A stretch of 64,000 nucleotides of DNA from Lacrimispora xylanisolvens (GTDB taxonomy: Bacteria; Bacillota; Clostridia; Lachnospirales; Lachnospiraceae). The translations under genes were made by a program, and so were the position numbers. The stretch is from assembly GCF_002934545.1 (NCBI RefSeq), contig NZ_PTJA01000002.1, positions 186,001-250,000 of the forward strand, given 5' to 3'. Below the pieces are notes generated by a model. The model did no database searches and was not told where the DNA came from. It worked only from the letters and a program-made list of their open reading frames with translations. Of the stretch, positions 50,303-59,322 are shown piece by piece; the first letter of the stretch is position 1, and every line of letters begins with the position of its first letter.

Positions 50303-50860
50303 ATGTCAATTTATCATAGGATAAACTGTTTTTTCCTATTCAGCTTTCTGGGTTATCTTCTTGAATGCGCTGTACTTAGCTATGAAAACAAAAGACCGGT
50401 TTTTAACCGCGGATTTGGACACGGACCGTTCTGCATCATATATGGATTTGGATCTGTTGGGGCCACAGTGCTTTTAAGCCCTTTCATTGACAGTCCGGTG
50501 CGCCTGTATTTCGCCTCTATGGTGATGGCAACTTTCATGGAGCTCGTTACGGCTTATATGATGATTAAGCTGTTTGGATCATTCTGGTGGGATTATAGCA
50601 GGAAGCCATTTAACTACAAAGGAATTATCTGTCTGGAGAGCAGCATTGCCTGGGGATTTTTAGGAATCTTTTATTTCCGCTTCCTCAGTGGATTTGTGAA
50701 TCAGGCGGCAGGTATGATTCCAGATGATTTTCAACGTATTACAGGTATATTTTTGTTGGTTTTTTATGCAACCGATTTTGTATATACCATGAGGATGCAG
50801 CTGAAAGCAGACTGTGAGGAAGATGAGTCGTCCTTAGTGGGACGCCTGAAAGTATATTAA
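50303..50860 (+). CDS. Predicted membrane protein, CmpB-type (putative ABC permease family)
   Basis: The ATG at 50303 (185 residues) lies ten bases after GGAGG; a TTG at 50297 is a weaker alternative. Five or so hydrophobic segments carry the family pattern: FFLFSFLGYLLECAVLSY, NRGFGHGPFCIIYGFGSVGA, FWWDYSRKPFNYKGIICLES and SIAWGFLGIFYF. Databases call this family a putative ABC transporter permease (PF06541-like), but no ABC ATPase is nearby and transport has not been shown. Confidence 0.8.
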   Translation: MSIYHRINCFFLFSFLGYLLECAVLSYENKRPVFNRGFGHGPFCIIYGFGSVGATVLLSPFIDSPVRLYFASMVMATFMELVTAYMMIKLFGSFWWDYSRKPFNYKGIICLESSIAWGFLGIFYFRFLSGFVNQAAGMIPDDFQRITGIFLLVFYATDFVYTMRMQLKADCEEDESSLVGRLKVY

Positions 50861-50865
50861 AGAAT

Positions 50866-50895
50866 GGCGGGATTCGTAACGGGTCCCGCCTGTTT
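50866..50895 (+). terminator. Hairpin after the CmpB-like gene
   Basis: GGCGGGA (50866-50872) pairs with TCCCGCC (50884-50890), followed by a short TGTTT. The T-tract is short and overlaps the -35 box of the next promoter. Confidence 0.5.
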
Positions 50896-50922
50896 GCAAT
50901 TTCATGAGTCAGGAATTATAAT
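50894..50922 (+). promoter_or_regulatory. Promoter of the maf gene run
   Basis: TTGCAA (50894-50899), a 17-base spacer and a perfect TATAAT (50917-50922), just before maf. GAGAGGA supplies the ribosome binding site. Confidence 0.6.
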
Positions 50923-50940
50923 AGAAGAGAGAGGACACTA

Positions 50941-51537
50941 ATGATAAGAGATTATAAGATTGTGCTTGCTTCGGCATCACCAAGAAGAAGAGAACTTTTA
51001 AGCCAGATCAGTCTGAATCCTGTAATAGAACCAAGTACGGTTATTGAGGTGATTACTACCAGGGTTCCTGAAGATGCAGTGATGGAGCTGTCTTTGCAAA
51101 AAGCAGAGGATGTGGCAAGGCATCAGCAGCCGGGAACGATTGTAATCGGAGCAGATACTGTCGTGGCAGCTGAAGGTAAGATTCTTGGAAAACCTAAGAG
51201 CCATCAGGAAGCATATGAGATGATTGAATCCTTTCAGGGAAAAACCCATCAGGTCTTTACCGGTGTGACTTTGATTTACTGTGGAACGAATGGAACCACA
51301 GTCCGCAGTTTTGCAGAACGGACTGATGTTCATGTATACCCTATGACTCCGGAAGAGATCCGATTATATGCAGAAGATGAGGAGCCTATGGATAAGGCCG
51401 GTGCTTATGGAATCCAGGGGCGGTTTGCTGCTTTTATCAAAGGGATTGACGGAGATTACAGTAATGTAGTAGGATTGCCTGTAGGACGAGTCTATCAGGA
51501 ATTAAAGCAGATCTGTGAGCAGGAGGAAAAAGCATGA
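50941..51537 (+). CDS. maf: Maf-family nucleotide pyrophosphatase
   Basis: A 198-residue Maf protein: start IVLASASPRRRELLSQI, then GADTVVAAEGKILGKP, and DKAGAYGIQGRFAAFIKGIDGDYSNVVGLPV. The enzyme hydrolyses dTTP, UTP and modified nucleotides and is linked to septum control. The stop overlaps the start of the HAD gene by four bases (ATGA). Confidence 0.96.
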   Translation: MIRDYKIVLASASPRRRELLSQISLNPVIEPSTVIEVITTRVPEDAVMELSLQKAEDVARHQQPGTIVIGADTVVAAEGKILGKPKSHQEAYEMIESFQGKTHQVFTGVTLIYCGTNGTTVRSFAERTDVHVYPMTPEEIRLYAEDEEPMDKAGAYGIQGRFAAFIKGIDGDYSNVVGLPVGRVYQELKQICEQEEKA

Positions 51538-52319
51538 TAAAACTGATTGTATCAGATATTGACGGAACACTGGTGCCAGACGGAGGATATGAAGTTCCGG
51601 CTGAGCTTTATGAGGTAATATTGAAATTACGGGCAAAGGGCATTCAGTTTGCAGCAGCAAGCGGAAGGCAGTGGGTCAGTATTGAATCCATCTTTGATCC
51701 GGTGAAAGAAAAAATATTCTATCTTTCTGATAACGGTGCTTATATAGGCTGTCACGGCAGAAATCTGTTTCTGAATCCAATTGAACGTAAGACTGCCATG
51801 GATATGGTGGAAGATGTAAGGAAGACAGAAGGACTTGAAGTTATGCTCAGCGGTCCTGATGTGGTGTATATGGAGACGAAAGACAAGGATTTTATTGACT
51901 GGATGGTTAACAGCTATAAATTTCGGGTGGAAATGGTAGAGGATTTAACAAAAGTTGAGTCTGAATTTATTAAAGTAAGTGTCTACCGGAAAACAGATGT
52001 AGAAAGCCATACCAGACAGTTAAGGGAAAAATACAGGGACCGGTTAAAGATCACCATTGCCGGAGATATGTGGATGGACTGTATGAGGCCTGGAACTAAC
52101 AAAGGTGAGGCGGTAAAGCTTCTTCAGGAAAGTCTGTCCATCACACCGGAAGAGACCATGGCATTTGGCGACCAGCTAAATGATATTGAGATGTTAAATC
52201 AGGCATACTACAGCTTTGCTGTCGCCAATGCCAGAAAAGAAGTAAAAGAGGCAGCACGGTTTCAGACCGATACCAATTTGAATCAGGGCGTATTAAAAAT
52301 ATTAAAGCTGCTTTTATAA
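51534..52319 (+). CDS. Cof-type HAD-superfamily phosphatase
   Basis: A 261-residue HAD hydrolase: motif I LIVSDIDGTLVPDGG, motif II in FAAASGRQ, motif III lysine in GTNKGEAVKLLQ and motif IV in MAFGDQLNDIEML. The cap domain is of the Cof (C2) type. It probably dephosphorylates a sugar phosphate or similar. It is translationally coupled to maf and lies 15 bases before the parvulin gene. Confidence 0.94.
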   Translation: MIKLIVSDIDGTLVPDGGYEVPAELYEVILKLRAKGIQFAAASGRQWVSIESIFDPVKEKIFYLSDNGAYIGCHGRNLFLNPIERKTAMDMVEDVRKTEGLEVMLSGPDVVYMETKDKDFIDWMVNSYKFRVEMVEDLTKVESEFIKVSVYRKTDVESHTRQLREKYRDRLKITIAGDMWMDCMRPGTNKGEAVKLLQESLSITPEETMAFGDQLNDIEMLNQAYYSFAVANARKEVKEAARFQTDTNLNQGVLKILKLLL

Positions 52320-52334
52320 GAAAGAGGGGTGCGT

Positions 52335-53306
52335 ATGAAAAATCTACGCAGATACTGGGGAAGACTCCTTATAATTGCGGCGGCGGTATCCGCCATGCTT
52401 TCCGGCTGCAAGACGGAGATCCCCCTTGTATCGGAAATCAAGGAAACAAAGCTATACACCCTTCCACAGTCCATGATTATACTGGCGACTGAGAGGAATA
52501 AATATCAACAGCTTTACACCAGCCAGATCTGGGGGGTGGAGCTTCCCGGCGGACAAACATTTGAAACCTATCTCATGGATCAGGTAAGAGAATTTCTTCA
52601 GGAGATGAAGATGATGAATCTTCTTGCTGAAAGTAAGGGTGTGACCCTGACCAGCGGGGAGAAGGAAGAGATGCGCAAGGCTTCAGAGGAATTTTATAAT
52701 TCCCTGACTCCTGATGATATTGCTTATATGGGAGTGAGCCAGTCAGATGTAAGATTTATGTATGAGGAGTATTATCTGTCTAATAAAGTTGTTGTAGAAC
52801 TCACCAGGGACATGAATCTGGAGATCAGTGACAGTGAGGCCAAGGTAATTGATGTGGAAGAGATCGTAATGTCTGACAAAGCCGCGGCAGATGAAGTCCT
52901 TTTAAAGCTGAAGGAACAGGGAGCTGATTTTTCGGCCATTGCCAGAGAATACTCGGAAAATGGAGTAATTGAACGGAAGATGGGAAGAGGGGAACATCCA
53001 GGAGCTTTAGAAGATGCGGCCTTTGGTCTGGCTGAAGGTGAAATCAGCCAGGTGACAGAGAGTCAGGGTAAATACTATATTATCCGGTGCGTCAGTGATT
53101 ACGATGAAGCAGCTACCCAGGAACGAAAGTCCGGCTTATATACCAGCCGGAAAAAAGAAGCATTTGACCAGATTTATGCCCAGTTTAAACAGGACAACCC
53201 CGTTACGTTTGGCAATAATATCTGGAAGGATCTTACATTTTCCAAAGATGATAAAACCACAACCACCAGCTTTTTTGAAATTTACAAAAAATATTTTTCT
53301 GATTGA
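52335..53306 (+). CDS. Parvulin-type peptidyl-prolyl isomerase lipoprotein
   Basis: The ATG at 52335 (323 residues) follows GAGGGG; a GTG at 52329 is an alternative. The signal peptide ends in the lipobox AMLSGC, so the protein is anchored outside the membrane. Residues about 180-260 form a parvulin domain (EQGADFSAIAREYSENGVIE, GRGEHPGALEDAAFGLAEGE, KYYIIRCV). It resembles PrsA/SurA foldases that help exported proteins fold. It is the third gene of the maf run and is followed by a small basic membrane protein. Confidence 0.9.
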   Translation: MKNLRRYWGRLLIIAAAVSAMLSGCKTEIPLVSEIKETKLYTLPQSMIILATERNKYQQLYTSQIWGVELPGGQTFETYLMDQVREFLQEMKMMNLLAESKGVTLTSGEKEEMRKASEEFYNSLTPDDIAYMGVSQSDVRFMYEEYYLSNKVVVELTRDMNLEISDSEAKVIDVEEIVMSDKAAADEVLLKLKEQGADFSAIAREYSENGVIERKMGRGEHPGALEDAAFGLAEGEISQVTESQGKYYIIRCVSDYDEAATQERKSGLYTSRKKEAFDQIYAQFKQDNPVTFGNNIWKDLTFSKDDKTTTTSFFEIYKKYFSD

Positions 53307-53334
53307 CCCATAAGGAAGGAAGAGCAGGATACCA

Positions 53335-53571
53335 ATGAAGCAGGAAGAGATTCGAAGTGGTAAAAGACGCAGCCGCAGGCGAAGAGGAAGACGGGGACAG
53401 GAGTCGTTCATAAAAGTTATCATTTTTTTATGTTTCTTTCTGCTTTTGGTTGTACTGACTGCAGGAGGGATGTTTGGGTACCGATATATTCAGGGGGATA
53501 AAACCTCTCCTGAAACCCTGGAATCCAGCAGAGAGGTTTTACCGGAAACCATGGGGCAGCTGCCGCAATAA
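53335..53571 (+). CDS. Small arginine-rich single-pass membrane protein
   Basis: A 78-residue protein with a very basic start (KRRSRRRRGRRG), one membrane segment (VIIFLCFFLLLVVLTAGGMF) and a short acidic tail outside (TLESSREVLPETMGQLPQ). The basic cytoplasmic part could bind RNA, DNA or lipid head groups. GGAAGGAAG precedes the ATG. It ends the maf-HAD-parvulin run. No family recognised. Confidence 0.65.
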   Translation: MKQEEIRSGKRRSRRRRGRRGQESFIKVIIFLCFFLLLVVLTAGGMFGYRYIQGDKTSPETLESSREVLPETMGQLPQ

Positions 53572-53585
53572 ACAGGGATCGCAGA

Positions 53586-53613
53586 CTGAGGGAATTTTTT
53601 TCCATTCCCTCAG
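53586..53613 (+). terminator. Hairpin after the small membrane protein gene
   Basis: CTGAGGGAA (53586-53594) pairs with TTCCCTCAG (53605-53613). There is no T-run after it, so it may be a weak terminator or a 3' stabilising hairpin. Confidence 0.4.
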
Positions 53614-53638
53614 TGATTAAGAAAAGAATAAAATGTTA

Positions 53639-53667
53639 TTGCAAGATAGCAAAAATAATGATATATT
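53639..53667 (+). promoter_or_regulatory. Promoter of the beta-glucoside operon
   Basis: TTGCAA (53639-53644), a 17-base spacer and TATATT (53662-53667), 39 bases before the RAT site. Confidence 0.6.
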
Positions 53668-53705
53668 ATGAGTAAGTTGAAAACAACTGAATAAATCATT
53701 ATGAT

Positions 53706-53734
53706 GACGTGTTACTGGTAATGCAGGCAAGATC
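53706..53734 (+). promoter_or_regulatory. RAT antiterminator site for a BglG/LicT protein
   Basis: The 29-base element has the GTTACTG and GCAGGC cores of the BglG/LicT family RNA target (GTTACTGGTAATGCAGGC at 53711-53728). Bound by LicT, it would prevent the overlapping terminator from forming. The matching protein is encoded downstream in the same operon. Confidence 0.85.
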
Positions 53735-53811
53735 GGATTAGACGAATGGCTATAAGATGGATGGGGTATTTTGTCTTATAAAGAGTTCGTTTAATTGGGT
53801 CTTTTTATTTT
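53731..53811 (+). terminator. Leader terminator overlapping the RAT site
   Basis: The arm at 53731-53746 pairs with 53786-53801 with one mismatch and a few G-U pairs, followed by TTTTTATTTT. Its left arm shares 53731-53734 with the RAT element, as expected for mutually exclusive structures. Confidence 0.75.
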
Positions 53812-53863
53812 GTCATTCCGGCCGGATGAGGAGATAAGAAAATACTTGAAAGGGGAATTGTAT

Positions 53864-55753
53864 ATGAATTATAATCAAATAGCCAAAGATATCTTGACCA
53901 ATGTTGGCGGTTCTGGAAACGTAAAAGGACTGACCCATTGTTTTACAAGATTAAGATTTCAATTAAAGGATTCAAAAAAAGCAAATAAAGAGACCATCGA
54001 GCATCTGGAAGGAGTTATCTCTGTTGTAGAAAGCGGAGGACAGTTTCAGGTAGTACTGGGAACCAAAGTAAACCAGGTTTATGATGCCATCATACCTATG
54101 ATATCCATAGATGAAACAACAGAAATCAGCGAAGAGAAGGTGTCCATCTGGAATCGGATTCTGATTGCAGTTTCTGCTATGTTTACCCCCATGGTTCCGG
54201 CGATTGCAGCTTCCGGACTTTTAAAGGGCTTCCTTACCATTGCAAAGATTATGGCAGCGAAACAAGGTGTGGATATTACGGTTAATCAGACATATACGCT
54301 GATTATGGCTGGTACGGATGCCTTATTCTATTTCATGCCTGTTATTTTAGCTTATACCAGTGCCAAGGTGTTTAAAGCAAATGAATTTATTGCCATGGCT
54401 CTTGGCGGTACCATGTGTTATCCGTCAGTCGTAGCACTGATGACTGGGAAAGATGTAGTAAGCATGTTTGGTGTTACCATTACCAAAGCAAGCTATGCTT
54501 CCTCCGTTATTCCGATTATCATTGGAGTTTTCATTCTTTCCTATGTGCAGAAATTTTTAGAAAAAGTAATTCCTGAAATTTTAAAAATCATTCTGGTTCC
54601 TGGCTTATCACTTTTAGTTATGCTTCCGGCAACCTTTATGGTGTTTGGTCCCATTGGTATCTACATCGGTAATGCAATCACCTTTGTTTACACGGGTATG
54701 ATGAATTTAAGCCCGGCCATCTGTGGTGCCTTTATCGGCGGTATGTGGTGCGTGTTTGTTATTTTTGGAGCGCATAGAGCACTTCTTCCAATTGGTATTA
54801 ATGATGTCGCTCAGTTCGGGCACCAGAATCTTTTGGCTTTTGCAGGAGCTGCCAACTTTTCACAGGGCGGAGCAGCTCTGGGTGTTATGTTAAAAACCAA
54901 GAATAAAGATTTAAAAACGGTGGCGGCATCAGCGGCAATCTCTGCTTCCGTTTGCGGTATTACGGAACCTGCCATTTATGGGTGTAACCTTCGTTTAAAA
55001 AGACCGATGATTTACGCCATCATTTGCGGTGCCATTGGCGGAGCGATTATGGGCGTTGGCGGTGTATATGGGGATTCCTTTGCAAACAACGGAATTCTTA
55101 CCTTTGCAACGTATGCGGCATTTGGTATGAAACCATTTGTGTACTATCTGGTCGGGGTAGGCGTTTCTTTCTTTGGTGCCATGATACTTACTTATCTGTT
55201 TGGATTTGATGAAATGGGAGATAAGAAAAAGAAAACAGAAGCAACCCCAGTTACCACTATTACAAAGAATCTTGAATTAGATCCATCAGAAGCTGATTTT
55301 TTCATATCTTCACCCATTGAAGGTGAAGCCGTCTCCATGACAAAAGTAAATGACGAAGTATTTTCCTCTATGGCGTTAGGAAACGGAATTGCTATTATCC
55401 CGGAAAAAGGAGAGGTAGTAGCTCCGGAAGACTGTACTGTAACCTTAATCTATCCCACTCTTCATGCACTTGGCCTTATGCTGGATAATGGGGTGGAGAT
55501 GATCATTCATGTTGGGATTAATACGGTTCAGTTAGAAGGAAAGCATTTTAAGAAGTTTGTAGAAGAAGGCAGTCATATTAAAAAAGGAACTAAAATTCTG
55601 TCCTTTGATATTGATGCATTAAAAAAAGAAGGCTACGATACCATTGTTCCGATTATTGTAAGCAATACTCCTGTATTTCAGCAGGTTTCCGGAATTACAG
55701 GAAAAGGGGCAACTCTTGAGAAGTCTGTTATTGCCATCAAGAAAAATCAGTAA
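53864..55753 (+). CDS. bglP: Beta-glucoside-specific PTS transporter EIIBCA
   Basis: The ATG at 53864 follows AAAGGGG (629 residues); an upstream in-frame codon lacks a ribosome binding site. The order is EIIB (about 1-85, phosphocysteine C26 in GLTHCFTRLRFQLKD), EIIC (about 100-455, ending GFDEMGDKKKK) and EIIA (about 470-629, phosphohistidine in IIHVGINTVQLEGKHF). It imports and phosphorylates aryl-beta-glucosides such as salicin or arbutin, or cellobiose-like sugars. It is the first structural gene behind the RAT leader. Confidence 0.95.
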   Translation: MNYNQIAKDILTNVGGSGNVKGLTHCFTRLRFQLKDSKKANKETIEHLEGVISVVESGGQFQVVLGTKVNQVYDAIIPMISIDETTEISEEKVSIWNRILIAVSAMFTPMVPAIAASGLLKGFLTIAKIMAAKQGVDITVNQTYTLIMAGTDALFYFMPVILAYTSAKVFKANEFIAMALGGTMCYPSVVALMTGKDVVSMFGVTITKASYASSVIPIIIGVFILSYVQKFLEKVIPEILKIILVPGLSLLVMLPATFMVFGPIGIYIGNAITFVYTGMMNLSPAICGAFIGGMWCVFVIFGAHRALLPIGINDVAQFGHQNLLAFAGAANFSQGGAALGVMLKTKNKDLKTVAASAAISASVCGITEPAIYGCNLRLKRPMIYAIICGAIGGAIMGVGGVYGDSFANNGILTFATYAAFGMKPFVYYLVGVGVSFFGAMILTYLFGFDEMGDKKKKTEATPVTTITKNLELDPSEADFFISSPIEGEAVSMTKVNDEVFSSMALGNGIAIIPEKGEVVAPEDCTVTLIYPTLHALGLMLDNGVEMIIHVGINTVQLEGKHFKKFVEEGSHIKKGTKILSFDIDALKKEGYDTIVPIIVSNTPVFQQVSGITGKGATLEKSVIAIKKNQ

Positions 55754-55765
55754 AGGAGTTTTAAT

Positions 55766-57190
55766 ATGAACAGATTGAAAACGAAGTTTCCTGATCACTT
55801 TTTATGGGGAGCATCCTCATCTGCATTTCAGATTGAAGGCGGCTGGGATGAAGGCGGAAAAGGACCCACGGTTGCAGATATAAACTCCTTTAAGCGTTCT
55901 CATTTACAGGCTGACAGTAAAGTTGCCAGCGATTTTTTCCATCACTGGAAAGAAGATATTGCTCTGATGAAAGAGATGGGACTTAATATTTACCGTTTTT
56001 CCATTGCCTGGGCAAGAATCATACCAGATGGAGACGGGGAAATGAACCAGGCAGGAATCGATTTTTATAATGATGTCATTAACTGCCTGTTAGAAAATGA
56101 CATTCAGCCATTTATTACCTTATATCACTTTGACCTTCCCTATGCACTGGTTGAGAAATACAATGGGTGGGAATCCAGAGAATGTGTAAAAGCATTTGAG
56201 CGCTATGCAAAGATCTGCTTTGAAACCTTTGGTGACAGAGTGACCTATTGGCAGGTTCATAACGAACAAAACCTCATGGTCCGTGTGGATGAACGAGTGA
56301 ATATTACCGCCGAAGACAGCTGGGAGGCTGACCGTCAGAGAGCGCAGATGGATTATCACATGTTCCTGGCTCATGCACTGGCAGTGAAAGCGTGCCATTG
56401 TATCATTCCAAATGGCAAGATTGGTCCGGCAGTTTCTTCCACCTGTACATATCCGGAGAGCAACCGTCCGGAAGATGTATGGGCAGCCCGGTTAAATGAC
56501 TGGTTTAAGACGGATTACTGTCTGGACATGCATTACTACGGCTGTTATCCGGGATACTACATGAGATATCTGGAGGAGAGAAATATCGTTCCTATTATGA
56601 TGCCAGAGGATGAGGAAATACTAAAGGGTGCAAAGATGGACTTTATTGCCCTGAATTATTACCGAACCCTTTGCGTCCGGTATCTGCCGGCAGATGATGC
56701 TCATCCGGTGGGAGAAAGAGCGTTCCCCATCAATCAGGTTGATTTTGATCAGTATGGATATTTCCATCATCTGAAAAATGAACATCTTGCTTCCAGTGAA
56801 TACGGAGCACAGATTGACCCGCTGGGCCTTCGAACCGTATTAAATAATTATTATCAAAAATATCATCTTCCTCTTATCGTGACAGAAAATGGACTGGGCA
56901 CTGCAGATACTCTGACAGAGGACGGAAAAGTCCATGACGATTATCGAATTGATTACTTAAAGGCACATATTCTGGCTTGCAGTCAGGCCATAGAAGACGG
57001 AGTTGAGATGCTGGGGTATTCCCCATGGACCTTTATGGACCTGCTCAGCTCCCACGAAGGATTTAAGAAACGTTATGGTTTCATTTATGTCAATCGTGAC
57101 GATCATGACTTAAAAGATATGAGCCGGATTAAGAAAGACAGTTTTTACTGGTATCGGCGCGTCATCGAAACCAACGGGGAAGAACTCTAA
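55766..57190 (+). CDS. bglH: 6-phospho-beta-glucosidase (GH1)
   Basis: A 474-residue GH1 enzyme: start FPDHFLWGASSSAFQIEGGW, acid/base glutamate in WQVHNEQN and nucleophile in LIVTENGLGTAD. The phosphate-binding region near the end, SRIKKDSFYWYRR, marks the 6-phospho-specific subgroup. It splits the sugar phosphate delivered by BglP to glucose 6-phosphate and an aglycone. AAGGAG precedes the ATG. Confidence 0.95.
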   Translation: MNRLKTKFPDHFLWGASSSAFQIEGGWDEGGKGPTVADINSFKRSHLQADSKVASDFFHHWKEDIALMKEMGLNIYRFSIAWARIIPDGDGEMNQAGIDFYNDVINCLLENDIQPFITLYHFDLPYALVEKYNGWESRECVKAFERYAKICFETFGDRVTYWQVHNEQNLMVRVDERVNITAEDSWEADRQRAQMDYHMFLAHALAVKACHCIIPNGKIGPAVSSTCTYPESNRPEDVWAARLNDWFKTDYCLDMHYYGCYPGYYMRYLEERNIVPIMMPEDEEILKGAKMDFIALNYYRTLCVRYLPADDAHPVGERAFPINQVDFDQYGYFHHLKNEHLASSEYGAQIDPLGLRTVLNNYYQKYHLPLIVTENGLGTADTLTEDGKVHDDYRIDYLKAHILACSQAIEDGVEMLGYSPWTFMDLLSSHEGFKKRYGFIYVNRDDHDLKDMSRIKKDSFYWYRRVIETNGEEL

Positions 57191-57212
57191 ATAACAGAAA
57201 TGGGGTTTGGTT

Positions 57213-58070
57213 ATGAGGGTTGTTAAGGTAATGAATAATTCTCTGCTGCTGGCACTTGACGACAGCGGCAGAGAGGTAATTCTGATGGGGAAGGGAATCG
57301 GTTTTAATAAATCCATTGGACATCATTTAAAAAGTGAAGACATTGAGAAAGTGTTTGTCTTAAAAGACCGGTCTATATCCAAGAATATTATCCGTCTCGC
57401 ATCTGAAATTGACAGTACTTATTTTGAACTGGCAAAGCAGGTGATAGACTATGCCATTGAGGCTTATGGAATGGTTCTGATGGAGCACATTTATCTGGGA
57501 CTTACAGATCATCTTTCTTTTGCTGTAAAAAGATATCAAGAGGGGATTTTAATACAGAATTTTTATACACAGACATTGAAGCGTTTTAATCCCAGGGAAT
57601 TTCAGGTGGGATTATATGCCCTGCAGCTTGTGAGGGAGCAGCTGCATGTGGAGTTGCCTCAGGATGAGGCCGGAAATATTGCCTTTCATTTTATCAATGC
57701 ACAAACAAATAACTCTTATAGTACAGACAACCAGACCATATTTGAAACCGTTCAGGGGATCCTGGATATCGTTAAATATAACTTTTCCATTCTCTACAAT
57801 GAAGAGGGGATCGGTTATACCCGGTTCATTACTCATTTGCGGTTTTTTGCACAGCGGCTTGTGAATGGCAGTCAGGATTTATATGAATATGAAGATTCTT
57901 TTTATACTCATGTAATTGAAAGCTGTAAAAGGGAATATGACTGTGTCAGAAAAATCGGGATCTTTATTCAGGAAAAATTTGATTCCAGATTGTCCAGGCA
58001 GGAAGAGATGTATTTAACGGTCCATATTCATCGGATATTAGAGGAATACTCTCATCAAAATAAGAAATGA
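57213..58070 (+). CDS. licT: LicT/BglG-family transcription antiterminator
   Basis: The ATG at 57213 (285 residues) is preferred to a TTG at 57207. Residues 1-55 are the RNA-binding CAT domain (MRVVKVMNNSLLLALDDSG, ILMGKGIGFNK). Two PRD domains follow, with regulatory histidines in LTDHLSFAVKR, NIAFHFINAQ, FITHLRFFAQR and LTVHIHRILEE. It should bind the RAT element at the operon start when sugar is present and PTS phosphorylation permits. It is encoded after the genes it controls, so the loop is self-amplifying. Confidence 0.96.
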   Translation: MRVVKVMNNSLLLALDDSGREVILMGKGIGFNKSIGHHLKSEDIEKVFVLKDRSISKNIIRLASEIDSTYFELAKQVIDYAIEAYGMVLMEHIYLGLTDHLSFAVKRYQEGILIQNFYTQTLKRFNPREFQVGLYALQLVREQLHVELPQDEAGNIAFHFINAQTNNSYSTDNQTIFETVQGILDIVKYNFSILYNEEGIGYTRFITHLRFFAQRLVNGSQDLYEYEDSFYTHVIESCKREYDCVRKIGIFIQEKFDSRLSRQEEMYLTVHIHRILEEYSHQNKK

Positions 58071-59260
58071 AGGGGCAGAAATTGAACGAGCAAATTTTTA
58101 CGCGCAAACAGGAAATCCGCTATCTTGCAATGGTTTCCCTGTTCTGGTTTGCGCAGTACATATACATTCCATATCAGACGACCTATCTGACTCTTATAGG
58201 AGTCGGCAGCGCATTTACCGGAATGGTGCTGGGTGCTTATGGACTTACCCAGCTGGTATTTCGTTTTCCAATAGGGCTATGTGCGGATTCCATAGGAAAG
58301 CATAAGTGCTTCATCCAGGCAGGAACTCTTTTTTCCGGCCTGGCATCATTGTTCCGGATATTCTGGGGAAACGGGATGGGTTTTTTAGCTGCAAATCTTT
58401 TTTCCGGCATTGCTTCCGCCATGTGGATTTCGTTTATGGTGTTTTACACCAATCATTTTCCACAAAAAGACCAGCAGTCAGCTACCAGCAGAATCGTGAT
58501 GTTTAATAATTTTGGTATGCTTATCGGCTTTTTAGCAAGTACCATGGGATACAGCAGGATTGGAATGGCAGGAATCTGTATTCTTAGTGTTTTGGCCGGT
58601 CTTCTTGCCTTTTTTCTCTCGCTTCAAATCAAAGAACCATGCAGGAAGACTGGGAAAATTGATGCAAAGGAACTTATTACTGTATGTAAAATAAAACGGC
58701 TGTGGCTATTCTCCATTCTGGCTTTGATTCAGCAGGGGATTCAGCTTACGACTGCCATGTCGTTTACAAATCAGATTCTGAAAGATCTGGGAGCCGCCAA
58801 TGGATTGGTTGGATTATCCTCAATTATTTATATGGTTTCGGCAGTAGGATTTGCAGCCTTTGCTTCTGCCGGTTACTGTTGTAAGAGAGGTCCCAGATTT
58901 TGGATCCCAGCCGTCTTTGTAATGATATCTGTCTATTGTGTGCTGGTACCTTCGGCGAAAAATGCGACTGAGCTTTTATTCCTGCAGATACTTCCCGGAA
59001 TGTCTACCGGTATCTTGTTTTCGTATCTTACTTCAGAGGCAATGTGTGGAATTGAAGCGGAAAAACGTTCCACTGCCATGGGGCTTTTTCAGGCAGTTTA
59101 TGCCATAGGCATGACCGCGTTTCCTATCTTTACCGGGAAAATTGCCTCTGCATTCAGCATCCGGCATGGTTATCTGGTGCTGGCAGGAATTTCTCTTATA
59201 GGAATTGTAATCTCGCTTGTTTATTATAGGAACAGAACTGAATGCAAAAATAATCCATAA
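58067..59260 (+). CDS. Major facilitator superfamily transporter
   Basis: A 397-residue protein with about 12 hydrophobic segments and the loop motif RFPIGLCADSIGKHK between TM2 and TM3. Its start overlaps the licT stop (ATGA), so it belongs to the beta-glucoside operon. It might export aglycones or import glucosides (inference). A TTG at 58083 preceded by AGGGG is an alternative start. This gene is not part of the classical bglPH-licT arrangement. The family member is otherwise unspecific. Confidence 0.85.
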   Translation: MKGQKLNEQIFTRKQEIRYLAMVSLFWFAQYIYIPYQTTYLTLIGVGSAFTGMVLGAYGLTQLVFRFPIGLCADSIGKHKCFIQAGTLFSGLASLFRIFWGNGMGFLAANLFSGIASAMWISFMVFYTNHFPQKDQQSATSRIVMFNNFGMLIGFLASTMGYSRIGMAGICILSVLAGLLAFFLSLQIKEPCRKTGKIDAKELITVCKIKRLWLFSILALIQQGIQLTTAMSFTNQILKDLGAANGLVGLSSIIYMVSAVGFAAFASAGYCCKRGPRFWIPAVFVMISVYCVLVPSAKNATELLFLQILPGMSTGILFSYLTSEAMCGIEAEKRSTAMGLFQAVYAIGMTAFPIFTGKIASAFSIRHGYLVLAGISLIGIVISLVYYRNRTECKNNP

Positions 59261-59265
59261 GTGAA

Positions 59266-59312
59266 GAATACGCCTTGATACGGAATTTTATCCGGTCAAG
59301 ACGTATTTTTTA
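59266..59312. terminator. Terminator between the MFS gene and the aminopeptidase gene
   Basis: AATACG and CTTGA on the left pair with TCAAG and CGTATT on the right, with an inner CGGA/TCCG pairing, followed by a T-run. The A-rich left flank allows it to act on both converging transcripts. Confidence 0.8.
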
Positions 59313-59322
59313 CAGACTTTAT

